Positions 1 through 9,670 of a stretch of 64,000 bases of DNA are shown in pieces (within the stretch, counting starts at the first letter, position 1; each line of letters opens with the position of its first letter). The stretch lies in contig VWZX01009108.1 in NCBI GenBank assembly GCA_013399015.1, forward strand, positions 2,224,822 to 2,288,821. The letters run 5' to 3'. A program made the translations under genes and the position numbers. The notes below the pieces were generated by a model. That model ran no database searches and was not told the origin of the DNA. It saw only the letters and a program-made list of their open reading frames with translations. The stretch comes from Galbula dea (Eukaryota; Chordata; Aves; Piciformes; Galbulidae).

Positions 1-431
1 AGAGGCTGGATCTGGGTGACTAAGTCTGTGCAAGCTCCAGTACATTCAACAAAACACAGCCAACAACAACAAATAAAAACAACAAATGACCACCAGCTTG
101 TGCCTTGAACCAAGAGGAGACAAGACAATGGGGTAAAGGTATGAGGAGGAAAAAGTAAGGAAGGATAAAATGGGAGAAAAGAAATCAGCAGCTCTGTTTT
201 CTTCTCACTCCCCAGGAGTATCACCACCAGCCAGGAACACCACATAGGGAGGAGCAGCTCTCCTGACTGAAGGGCAGGTAGAAGGTTCACCCACTGCAGT
301 CTGCCTGGGAATCAGGAGAGCTCTCCTATGGGTGTGAGGAGCAAGGAACAGGCTCACTGGGAAGTGGTAAGCCCATACACAGGGGAGGATGCTCAACCCC
401 TCTTGATTCAACATCAAGGAAAGGCCAAACT

Positions 432-746
432 GCAGAGAGCCAGAGGACACACGCTCCTGGTCTGCAAGGACGGTCAACATTTTTCTCCATCCTCCCACAC
501 TGGTTGCTGCATCCAACCAAGGGTGCTCTTGCCAGGAAGACAGACTTGGGTGCTCAGAAACAATGAGCCACGGTCCACCAGCACCAGCAGAGGGCTGGAG
601 GACACACTCTCCTGCTCCATGTGGATGGTCAACCTTTGCCTCCCCCTTCCCACACAGGTTGTTGCATCCAGCCAAGGGCACTCTTGCCAGAAGACAGACA
701 GACTTGGGTGCTCAGAACCAAGGAGCCACAGCGCATAAGCACCACC
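432..746. repeat. Two-copy tandem repeat, unit about 155-160 bp
   Basis: Copy 1 is 432-586 and copy 2 is 587-746. Both start GCAGAGnGCYnGAGGACACAC and share blocks such as GTTGCATCCA(A/G)CCAAGGG and ACAGACTTGGGTGCTCAGAA. The copies have diverged by substitutions and small indels, so the duplication is not recent. It lies immediately beside the CR1 at 781. The open frames across it on both strands have no recognisable protein similarity. Confidence 0.8.
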
Positions 747-780
747 CATGGCAAGCACTGGGAAGAGGCTGGAAAGGGAG

Positions 781-1210
781 AGAATGACAGAATGTTAGGA
801 GTTGGAAGGGACCTTGAAAGATCATCTAGTCCAACCCCCCTGCCACAGCAGGATTCCCTAGAGCAGGTCACACAGAAGCACATCCAGATGAGTTTTGAAT
901 CTCTCCATAGAAGGAGACTCCACAGCCTCTCTGGGCAGTCTGTGCCAGTGCTTTGGCACCTGAAATGGGAAAACAATCCTACGTGTATTCACATGGAACC
1001 TCCTATGCTTCAGCTTACAGCCATTGCCTCTTGTCCTGTCACTGGGCTTCACTGAGAAGAGCCTGACCCCCACCCTCCTGACACACACCCTTCACATATT
1101 TAAAAGCATAGATGAGGTCACGCCTTAGTGTCCTCTTCTCCAAGCTAAAGAGACCCAGCTCCCTCAGCCTTTCCTCGTAAGGAAGATGTTCCAGCCCCTT
1201 CACGAGAGAA
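781..1210 (-). mobile_element. CR1 LINE 3' fragment
   Basis: Read on the minus strand, this gives the familiar CR1 tail: a block encoding the end of the reverse-transcriptase ORF (GAGGAAAGGCTGAGGGAGCT), the CCCAGAGAGGCTGTGGAGTC block, then GGTTGGACTAGATGATCTTT and the terminal degenerate ATTCTGTC/ATTCTCTC repeats at 781-797. It is 5'-truncated, as is usual for CR1, and has frame breaks. It lies about 190 bp into the intron from the NCOR2 coding exon. Confidence 0.93.
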
Positions 1211-1398
1211 AAGCCAAGAGCACCCTATGGAAAAACAAAAGAGGATCCCCACGAGAGAGGAAGGATGAAATCCTGCACCACAGGCACGGAAACAGCCTGA
1301 TTCCTCTGTAAGAGCTGAAGCCACTGCCCCAGTGCCGGGGACAGGCCACGCAGCTCCTGCCCTGCGAGCAGCTAGGGAAGGGAAGTCTCCTGCCTTAC

Positions 1399-1503
1399 CG
1401 CATGCGGTCGAGCGATCTGCACCGGGTAGGACATGGCGTGCGGGGGGTAGCGCGGCTCGGCGGCACGCCAGCTCTGCGTCACCGGCTGCGTGGATCCCGA
1501 CAT
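1399..1503 (-). CDS. NCOR2: NCOR2 (SMRT) first coding exon, residues 1-35
   Basis: The minus-strand frame from the ATG at 1503 gives 35 residues: it starts MSGSTQPVTQSW, contains EPRYPPH, and ends SYPVQIARPHA. I recognise this as the amino terminus of nuclear receptor corepressor 2, which in mammals also begins MSGSTQP and carries the EPRYPPH and SYPVQIAR blocks; the paralogue NCOR1 starts differently. NCOR2 is a nuclear scaffold of about 2,500 residues that links unliganded nuclear receptors to HDAC3 and TBL1 complexes; none of those domains is in this exon. The exon ends at 1399 in a full codon (phase 0), followed by GTAAGG, a good donor. The ATG has A at -3. The acceptor is a pyrimidine-rich tract ending CAG at 1610-1611, so the whole exon is 1399-1609. 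About 22 CpGs lie in 1381-1560, far above the surroundings. The next exon should lie left of position 1. Confidence 0.93.
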
Positions 1504-1609
1504 GGTGAAGGGCAGGCGCGGCGCTCGCTGCTTCCCGATCACCAGCGAAGGATCAAGAGAGCAGAGAGCTCCTCTTCATCCTGTGTGTGCTTCCCAAGGC
1601 AAGCAGCAA
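1504..1609 (-). other. NCOR2: 5' UTR part of the NCOR2 start-codon exon
   Basis: This is the untranslated stretch between the inferred acceptor (AG at 1611-1610, after CCTCTTTTCTTCC) and the NCOR2 start codon. The half next to the ATG is GC- and CpG-rich, and the distal half is not. It contains one upstream ATG (see 1553-1579). No in-frame upstream ATG extends the NCOR2 frame. The acceptor is read by eye, so the 5' edge could shift. Confidence 0.75.
1553..1579 (-). other. Upstream ORF in the NCOR2 5' UTR
   Basis: ATG at 1579-1577 opens a nine-codon frame, MKRSSLLS then TGA, that closes 49 nt before the NCOR2 ATG. The frame is seen directly. A role in limiting initiation at the main ATG, or in reinitiation, is inferred. 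The context (AGG before the ATG, A after it) gives A at -3, so scanning ribosomes could use it. Confidence 0.45.
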
Positions 1610-3893
1610 CTGGAAGAAAAGAGGAAAGCAGGAGGTTAGAAGTTGATCCACCAGGGTTCCAGGAGAAAAGAGAACATCAAGCTTTTGGGAATTGCCTTCG
1701 TTTCTCCAGCAGCCCTGTTTGCACTTGGCAAACATCGCTGCCAAGGTTTTGCCCTGGAGTACTCCTATCACAGGGAAGTCCAGATAGAAGATGATCCCAA
1801 ATCCATCCCACCCAATTGACCTGGAAAGCCCTTCTCCAGTGCCAGCAGGAGCAGGCCTACAAGTTGCCAGCAGTTTATCTAAGCCCTGCTGATCTATGTC
1901 TCCAAGTCTCTCAGAGATGGGGGGGGATTTGGGGAGGAGAGGGTGACTTAGTTCCCAAAAAAACAGGCTAGATTTTTGTCACTTCAACACGAGGTCCACA
2001 GGCACAAGGTTCCTCCCCAGCCCACCTCAGCATGTTCTCACACATCCACACCCATTTCTTTCAGTCCCCTGCTGTCCAATCTGTGGCCATTCTTGCAGCC
2101 ACCTCAGTTAAGCCCTGATCTTTGCCAAGAGGGACACCCCAGCATCGACCTCCCCAGCAGCTGTGTCCATCCACAGGGCTACACAAAAAAACCCAGGGCT
2201 GAGGAGCACCACACACCTCCGGATCTGCCCTTCTGATCAGGACCAAGAGCCAGAGAAGACATCGTGGTCTTGAGGGTATCTGCAGAAACCCACCCCTGGC
2301 CCCCAGATGTTCACTGCTTTACTATGTGAGACAAATCCTTTAGCAGCTGTAACAAAATCAGGAAAACCAACAACGTGGGAGAACTCCCCTTGGCCCCAAG
2401 AGATTTACAAGTTACTGATTTTTATAGCTACTTCACACAGTTTGTTTGAAAAGGATTTTAAGCCTCCTGGTCTCTGTCTGAATTTCAACCAAGGAACAAT
2501 GTCTAAATGCTGTCCTTCATCACTGACAGCTTAAGATGCATTAACTATAATTCTCACACTGATGGTTAGTTACACAAAGCATAAACACTGCTGCCTGGGC
2601 TTGGGGGATGCTGCCAGGACCCTCTCCAGGACCCATTCTCCATCCCACCCAACACTAAGCCTCCTCCCCAGCAGAGGTACACATTACATAGAGGTTTGTG
2701 TAAGGTTTTTGGCAGTATCAACATCTTTCCTCAGCACACCAGAAGCAGCAGAGCAAGCATCCAGCACCACCTCCCCACGCTCTCCTGCATGAGGAGCACA
2801 GCCAGCACCAGTCAAGGCAACTGCAACTGAAACAACAGTTAGCATGTACAAAAACCAAAAAGGGGGTGGGAAAGAAAGGACAAAAAAGGAAGTTTTCTCA
2901 TTTTTTTTTTTCCCCTCTCCTGTGAGACCACAGATCAGCCTGTGCTGATAAACCACTTGCTATCTGCTGCAGGCAGGCACAGGGCTGCCTCACCGGTTTG
3001 CCAGCATCCACACACTGCTCACACCAGCCTGAAACCAAACCAAACCAAGGCAACGGTCCCCACCAGGCTGGGCATGACAAGCAGGAGGAAAGCAGCCTCA
3101 GGAGGTCCCCTTAGCAAGAGATCAAGCTTGACAAAAATACTCCTAAGGCCTGAAGAGGACAGACATGCAGAGACATCTCCACACTCCTACCCAGGGTCAG
3201 CTGAGCTTCTTCAGCAACAGGTATTTTGCCTAGTTACCTAAGGGAAAACAAAGAGCAAGTTTTGGTTCTCAGGGCAGGGAGAGGAGAGACAACCAGGTCT
3301 CCTCCTGTATTTGGCTCACTCCCTGCACAGGACCAAGGGTGCTCCCCAGCTCTGCACCCACAAATCCCCATGGAGCCCCAGGGCACCTTACCTGCTCCCC
3401 TGGTCCCAGGAAGCACTGGTGGCCTGGGACCAGCCCAACCTTCATCCCAGATGGGGAGAAGAGCTTGGTGTGCTCAGTGAAATCCACCCTGGGGCAGGAA
3501 AGCCCCTGCACAGGCAGGGGAATTCAGAGGTACCCAGAAGACAGCCAGCATGTATTTATGCTCCCACTATGACTACTCCACTTCCCCTTGTGCTTCCTAC
3601 TCGATGGGATTTTAAGCACCGATTCCCACCCAAACCTGGGGGCCATGGCCTCTGGGGACAGCCCAGCACCCTCCCAGCCCTGCTGCAGCCCACATGTGCT
3701 GCTACAGGGGCAAAAGCTCCCTGCAGCTGTTGAGGACACGTTGATGATGCTCTGAAAGGCTCCAAAAGCTCAGTGGGATCTGCAGAAGTTAAGGTACTTT
3801 CCTACTAACGGATTCAAGCTTGGACACCTTGGCTTGCAGCCACCCCAGGGTTAGTTAGCATATGTAAATATGTCTAGATACACACTCCAAGTT

Positions 3894-3909
3894 GGGGGGG
3901 GGGTGGGGC
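3894..3909 (+). repeat. Poly-G run
   Basis: Ten consecutive G followed by T and four more G. This low-complexity tract can slip during replication and sequencing. Confidence 0.85.
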
Positions 3910-4157
3910 AGAGCACTTGGCAGCTTTCAGCAAGCCAACTGCTTCCCTGGAAGCTCAGCAGGTTAAGACCAGACCATGCCGTGGTAGCTATATAGTAAAA
4001 GAAATAGGATTAGTTTTCTTCTTTTTTTTTTTTTTTAACTCCTCAGATCAGCTTTAAAACCCAGCAAGTGCAAAGCCACATGGTGCCAAGCTCTAAAACA
4101 CTTAAGTTTTCTTTGCTTCTGCTTGTGCCACCAGAAAAACAAGTTAACTCTCTCTGA

Positions 4158-4162
<5 letters not shown>

Positions 4163-4190
<28 letters not shown>
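4163..4190. repeat. (AC)14 microsatellite
   Basis: Fourteen uninterrupted AC dinucleotides on the plus strand. It is probably length-polymorphic, since it is pure and longer than ten units. Confidence 0.97.
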
Positions 4191-4191
<1 letters not shown>

Positions 4192-7100
4192 AGGGGTGTG
4201 AAATTACAGGGCCAACAAACCCCTTCTGGCACTGCCTGTGAGCTGTGCCACAGCAGCTGTGTGCATTAACTGCATGCTAGCAGGACCACAAAAAAGGGTT
4301 TCCCTTCCCAAGGGCTGCAAACTACCTCTGCTTCCACAAGAAGCCCTGGAAAGCCAACAGTCAAAATCCTATGCTTGCAAACAGATGAAGCACTGCCCAT
4401 GTGTTCCCAACCACACCTGCAAACCACAGAGCAGCAGGTCACCAGCAAGATCTCAGTGCAACTCTAAGGTCCTGGATGCTCTCCACTGCACTGGAGGCTG
4501 GAGCCAAATGAGGTCACCAAAGCACTGGGGCAGCTCTACAGATGCCATCACCTCAGATCCTGTTTTTACACTCCCCATGTGAAGCAAAGGACTGCTGCTG
4601 CATGCCCAGCACTGCTCTGGGGAGGAGGAGGAAGGTCTCTGGCCAGCCAGCAGCAGGACTGTGGGTGCTCCCACTAAGGAGCAAAGTGGGAGCATAACAT
4701 CTTGCTGGGGATGTACTGGTGCTGCTTCAGAGCTGGGTGCAGCTGGGCCTCCTACCCCCAGCAAGAGATACTGAGGTGTCTCCCCTGCAACCCTTTATCA
4801 GTTATTCTTAAGGGAGGAACACAATAGGAGCAGATTAATGGAAAGAAAAGAGAGATAGTGCAGGCAGGCTTTTTAAATCTTCAAGACTGAACTGTTTCAT
4901 TCCTCCTTTTCTCAACTGATTTTGATGAAGAACAGACATTACCTCACAGGAAAAGAATTTCCCCCCCAGTTGGAGTCTCCATCAGAGACTGTTTTATCCA
5001 CAGACCTGTGTTAGCCATTACAGCACTAGTATGAGGAGATTTACAGTCTCTGATTAGGAACAGGAGAAAGCTGGAGGTTACTGGTAAAGCCAGCACCAGG
5101 GCTATGGCATGAACCTGCAGAAGAGGAGAGAGCCCACCAAGGCTCCTGCCCTCACTTATTTCCATCTGTTGAGGAGACTCCCAGAATCTTGCCCACTGCT
5201 GAAGCTATCAAAAACTCCACCCTCCTCCTTCCCCCCCTGTCAACTCCACACAGCAGACTACTCTGCTCCTCAGTTTCTCCTCTCCATGTGCCATTTACTG
5301 TCTAAAATCATTTCCCCATCACCTGGTTTTCCCTAGTTTACACCATGAAAGCACTCTACAAGCCACTGCAAGTTGCTGCAGGCTCACCTGGATGCCCAAG
5401 CACCTGCCAGCTCCCAGCAGCATACACCAGCTGAGGCACAGCCCATGCTAACAGGGCCAAGGACACTCATGTCCAGCCCAAAAGATGGGCACAGACCAGC
5501 TCATGATGCCCTGCAGTCATCTGTAGGTTCCCAGCCAACACATCACTTAAGACACAGGGTTGTACACTTCTGTGTTGGTCCTTCAGCCCAGCTCCTGAGC
5601 ACAGCAAAAGCATCCACTGATACAGTCAGGACCATGGGAGAACCCTACAGGTCTAAAATAAGGCTTTGCAATTAAACTTGAGTTGCAAAAAAAGGTAATT
5701 GACATCATTCAACACACTTGCTGCTCTTCAAAGTTAGGGCCAACCCTCCCAATTGGCTCCATCCTCCCCAGGGAGAACAGGATTCCCAGGAAAGGTCCCT
5801 GGCTCACCACTGACACAACATAAATGTGGGTGATTTGCCATAATTGCCCCATCCCTTAGTTCATGTCTGGGCCACTCCCAGCTCACAGACAATACCAGTT
5901 CAGCCATCCTCAGGAGAGCTTTGGAGATCCCACTGAAAACACACTGCTCAACTTCCAAATAAACCTTTTTTTTTTTTATCCTTAAAGCAAGGACATGCTG
6001 AAATAAGATTAACTGAATATTTTCTTTCTTAAGTTCAGAGTCATGTTACTCAACTTGTGGTCTCCAGAGCATGGATGGTCTGCAGCAGACGTTAGGAGGC
6101 AGCCCACAAAGTGACTGCAAAAGACCTTACCAAAAGGCACCAACCAGTACCAGCACACTGTGCAGACAAGGCAGATGAGCAAAAATGCTGCTAGCATTCA
6201 CCAGGACACATTCAACTGAGGAGCACTGATGACCAAGTTCATGTTTAATCATATTAAAGGATGCAAGGTTTTGGAAAAAAAACCCAAAAACCAAACCCAA
6301 CCAAGTCATCTTGACTCAAAATGCTAAACACTGCCAAGTTTTCCTCCTCTAACAAGAAAAGGTACATATCCTCCAGTCAACTCCTGTGTTTGGAAACACA
6401 AGGAGCCCTCTGTTTATAATGCTTAATTAATACTGAGCTCTAAGATTCACCTCCAAGAGACAAACCAACCCATGATGTTTGAACACACGGGTGGGGCACA
6501 GGAGAGAAGCTTACTGCCTGGCAGCAGCTGTCCCACAGCCAGTAATGACACAGGCATGCCAGAGAGCTCCAGACCAAACCCAGAGCTGAGAAGCAGTTAA
6601 GAGATTTACCCACACTTGTCTAAAGGCCTCCTGGAAGCAAACCCAATTAAGATGGGATGAAAATGAGTAGGGAGAAGCTCTTCAGAAATGCACCACAACT
6701 TAACGGTAATGGATTTGTCTAATCAGTATGTGCATGAAATCTTCTTGGAAGACAGTTGACTTTATACACAAATATTTGTATGTACTGTATCTGTTAAGCC
6801 CTTTCAAGAGGAAAGCAGGCTGCCTGCCATAAATTTAGGGCTGTATTCAGAATAACAAAGACGACAATGTCAGTGTCTGCAGCCTGGGAATCCACAGTAG
6901 CGTTCAATCACAGCGGGGGACAGAGGTTTTAAATTAAAATAGCAGCCCAGGGTCAACAGGAAAGATCAGGCACATCCCCAGCTCCCAGGCATGGAGGAGA
7001 GGTTCTTTCAACCCCTCGGGGTCAAGTCCTGTACCTGCCTGTGATCTGAAAGCATTTTTCTGGCTTTGGAAGAGTACAAAAGCAGAGTCAAGCTGGCAAC

Positions 7101-8212
7101 ACCCTGCACATCCAGGCCAGACCCTGCAGTTCCTCAGGTGCCCCTCAAACAGTGGTACCTGAAGTAACTGTTCCCCAGCTTGCCTGCTGCCAGCAGCCCT
7201 CCTCTCTCTTTCTCTTTTGGCCAGATGCCTTTTGAACTGGAAGTTTCCTTGCCTGGCTGATGGTGCAGATGCACAAGCAATTACAGCAGCAGACCTGGAG
7301 GAAGAAGGAGCCTCCCAGCACCACGACAGAGCTGTCCAGGGCAGGATGTTACCCTTGCAAGAAGGTACAACCAGTCCCTAAGGTCATGGAGGGGATGGCA
7401 GAAGCTCAGGAGCTGAAGTTTCTCATCCTGGTTTGCTGCCTCCTTGTTGGAAACCTCTCTGCTGCATCAGCTCTCCCAGCAGGGCACAGCTCCATGCAGA
7501 ACCGGTTCTGATCCCCGATGAAAGGTGACTCCTCTGCCCTGCTCCTACCTCTGCCTAAAGCAGCAAAGCAGGATTTCTGACTTGTATTTCTTCTTTTCCA
7601 TCTTTCCAAGCTATTTTGAGCACGGGCCCCATGTTTAGCTCTGCCCTGAGATAACCTTTGCCAGCATTTGTGTACAGATCTTGGCACTGCAGCTGCATGG
7701 AGCAAGGTCAAAGTGCCCCAGTCCTGGCAGCGTTTGGGTTTGCCAGACAAGCTTCTCCTGACAGTGACATGATGCTGGCCTGATGCTGCTGGCAGAGGCT
7801 AGGATGTGCTAACTGGGTGCTGCAAGTCCTGCTGCTACCAGCCTTGTTCAGATCCCAACTCTCAGAAGCACAATTCGGTTGCTTGGGAGCAGATGAGACA
7901 CCTGCACCACCTCCCCACCACGGACACCCTGTGGCAGATGAGCACTTGCAATGGATCTCACACGGTGTAAGTACCTCCCAGCCCTCGGCAAAGAGGCTGC
8001 AAGTGACCTTGTAACAGCTCCCAGAGGGACATGTATGTGCTTAAATGAACAAGACTGACCCATTTCTCTTTGCCAGAGCACTCAGCTGTCACTCCCCAGC
8101 TGCAGGGACCTTGTCTTATTGAAATGCACAAGCCACTCACTAAGTGCCAGCCTGGCCACAGCTCTAGCCTCAGGTCAGCATCAGTGTGGCTGGCCTGAGC
8201 CTTTGCTTTTCA

Positions 8213-8395
8213 AATCACAGAATTTTTAAGGTTGGAAGAGACCTTTAAGATCATCAAGTCCAACTGTCAACCTATCACCACCATGCCACTAAACCACGTC
8301 CCTAAGTACCACCTCTGTATGTCTGTAAACACCAACAGGGACAGTGACTCCACCACTGGCCTAACAACTCCTTCCTGCCATAACATGCCTCTTTC
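8213..8395 (-). mobile_element. CR1 LINE 3' fragment, diverged
   Basis: Plus-strand CACAGAATTTTTAAGGTTGG followed by AGATCATCAAGTCCAAC is the reverse complement of the CR1 3' end. The ATGCCACTAAACCACGTCCC block and GACTCCACCACTGG block follow. The 5' boundary near 8395 is approximate because the sequence becomes too divergent to follow. Confidence 0.88.
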
Positions 8396-9597
8396 CCTTT
8401 AGTTTCCCTATCCCTGTTGCTTGATTACCTCCTCATCAGTTTTAAAAACATTAAGCATCTCCTGGTTTTTGCAGCTGAGACTACAAAAGCACCCAGACAA
8501 CCCCTGGATCATCTGGATGGTGAGTTCTTCAGCAAGGAGAAGATGACAGAGATGCTCTTGCTGTGCAAGGGCATTGCTGCTCCCATGCCAGGGCACCCAT
8601 TCCTGTGCTGCTCCCATGGGAAGAGGAGAGAGGCAGCACACACATGGCCACACACAACTCACAGCTACTGACTGGCAGCTAGAGGCTAAAAGCCCAGAAG
8701 GGACACTTGGAGTAATGCAAGAGCCCTGAGTAATTAAAGATACTGACAAGGAACAGCAAAAAAGAAACCCACGCTAAAAAAAAAGGGAGGTGGGATTTGG
8801 ATCCATGCAGAGGCCATTCATGGAACAAAGGAGTTATTTTAAGGCTGGGCTGGAAATAGAAAACAAATTAGACCATGCAAGGCCTTTGTTGAAGATGATC
8901 TGCAAAGACAAATGGAAATGCCTGGAGAGGAAATTAAAAAACCCAAACATGAAACCACCCAGGCAGCAGGACTGCAAAGGGAAACAGGGCAGGGGACTGG
9001 AGAGCAGAGGGAAGGGGTGACAGGCAAATGCCAGAGCACAGACTTGGCAGCCAAAAAGGAGACAGATAAGAAAACCAGTGTAGGACAGCAGAAGAGAACC
9101 AGCAGAATTGAGTAGTAAAACCCAAGGGATGGAAAAAATGCTGAAAATGCCTCGTTTTTCTCTGGTGGAAGCCCAGCCCAAAGCTCCAGATACAGGAGTG
9201 CACCAGCTGAAACCAGAAAGCACATCTGCTGGGTCAAGATGGACTGTGCAAAGGCACAAACCAAACCCTCCTCCTGTTCTACCCAAAGCCCTGTCTGTCA
9301 GCCTGCAACGCTTCAACACTCTTCCCCATGCTTCCACATCCACCCAGGATCCAGGGCAATTCTAACCACAGGGCAAGTGCAGACAGCCTGTTCCAGGGCA
9401 AAGCTCCTTCTCTCCCCACTCCCAGGTCCCCTCCTTGCACACGCTAAACATCTTTTCCACTTTAGCTGCCACCCTCTCATGTTAAAGACGGGCTTAAACA
9501 TCACACCCGTTAGGCAGCGCTAATCTCAGCTTAACAAAAACACACACAAGCAACTTTAAACCAAGGGGGGAAAATGCAATTCCTTCTCAATGTGCAC

Positions 9598-9670
9598 TAA
9601 TGGTAAAGCAACTGTAGAACTCTTGGAGCCACAGTAATGGTATGGCAACTGCACAACTTTTGGAGCCAGG
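9598..9670. repeat. Tandem duplication, 37-bp unit, two copies
   Basis: Copy 1 (9598-9634) and copy 2 (9635-9670) both read TAATGGTA, then GCAACTG, then GAGCCA near their ends, with about eight differences and a one-base length change. It is a simple local duplication. Confidence 0.85.

Larger units (their letters stand above)
1..1398 (-). other. NCOR2: NCOR2 intron after the first coding exon (5' part)
   Basis: This sequence lies downstream of the coding exon on the minus strand and begins with the donor at 1398-1393. It contains a CR1 fragment (781-1210) and a two-copy tandem repeat (432-746). In 1-431 I see only unremarkable A-rich sequence. No second NCOR2 exon, which should begin with an Asp-Val-Gly-Leu-like sequence, is visible, so the intron continues past position 1. 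Confidence 0.7.
1610..8212 (-). other. NCOR2: Intron-like DNA upstream of the start-codon exon
   Basis: No gene or recognisable transposon is visible in these 6.6 kb. The contents are a (CA)14 microsatellite (4163-4190), a G10 run (3894-3903), a poly-T at about 4022-4037, and ordinary A- and C-rich sequence. A donor-like CAG|GTAAGG at 3392 and an acceptor-like CCCCAG at 3489-3494 bracket a possible 97-bp minus-strand exon. Such pairs arise by chance at this scale, so I do not call it. Confidence 0.6.

Noticed and set aside
205..758. Overlapping open frames on both strands
   Set aside because: They are explained by the two-copy tandem repeat, which preserves similar open stretches; no protein family is recognisable.
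3392..3488. 97-bp possible minus-strand exon with a CCCCAG acceptor and CAG|GTAAGG donor
   Set aside because: The splice words are good, but there is no CpG or coding support, and such pairs are expected by chance in several kilobases of intron.
8834..9343. 169-codon hydrophobic-looking frame on the minus strand
   Set aside because: It starts at GTG. Its hydrophobic look comes from the T-rich minus strand, and several overlapping frames exist, as expected for chance.
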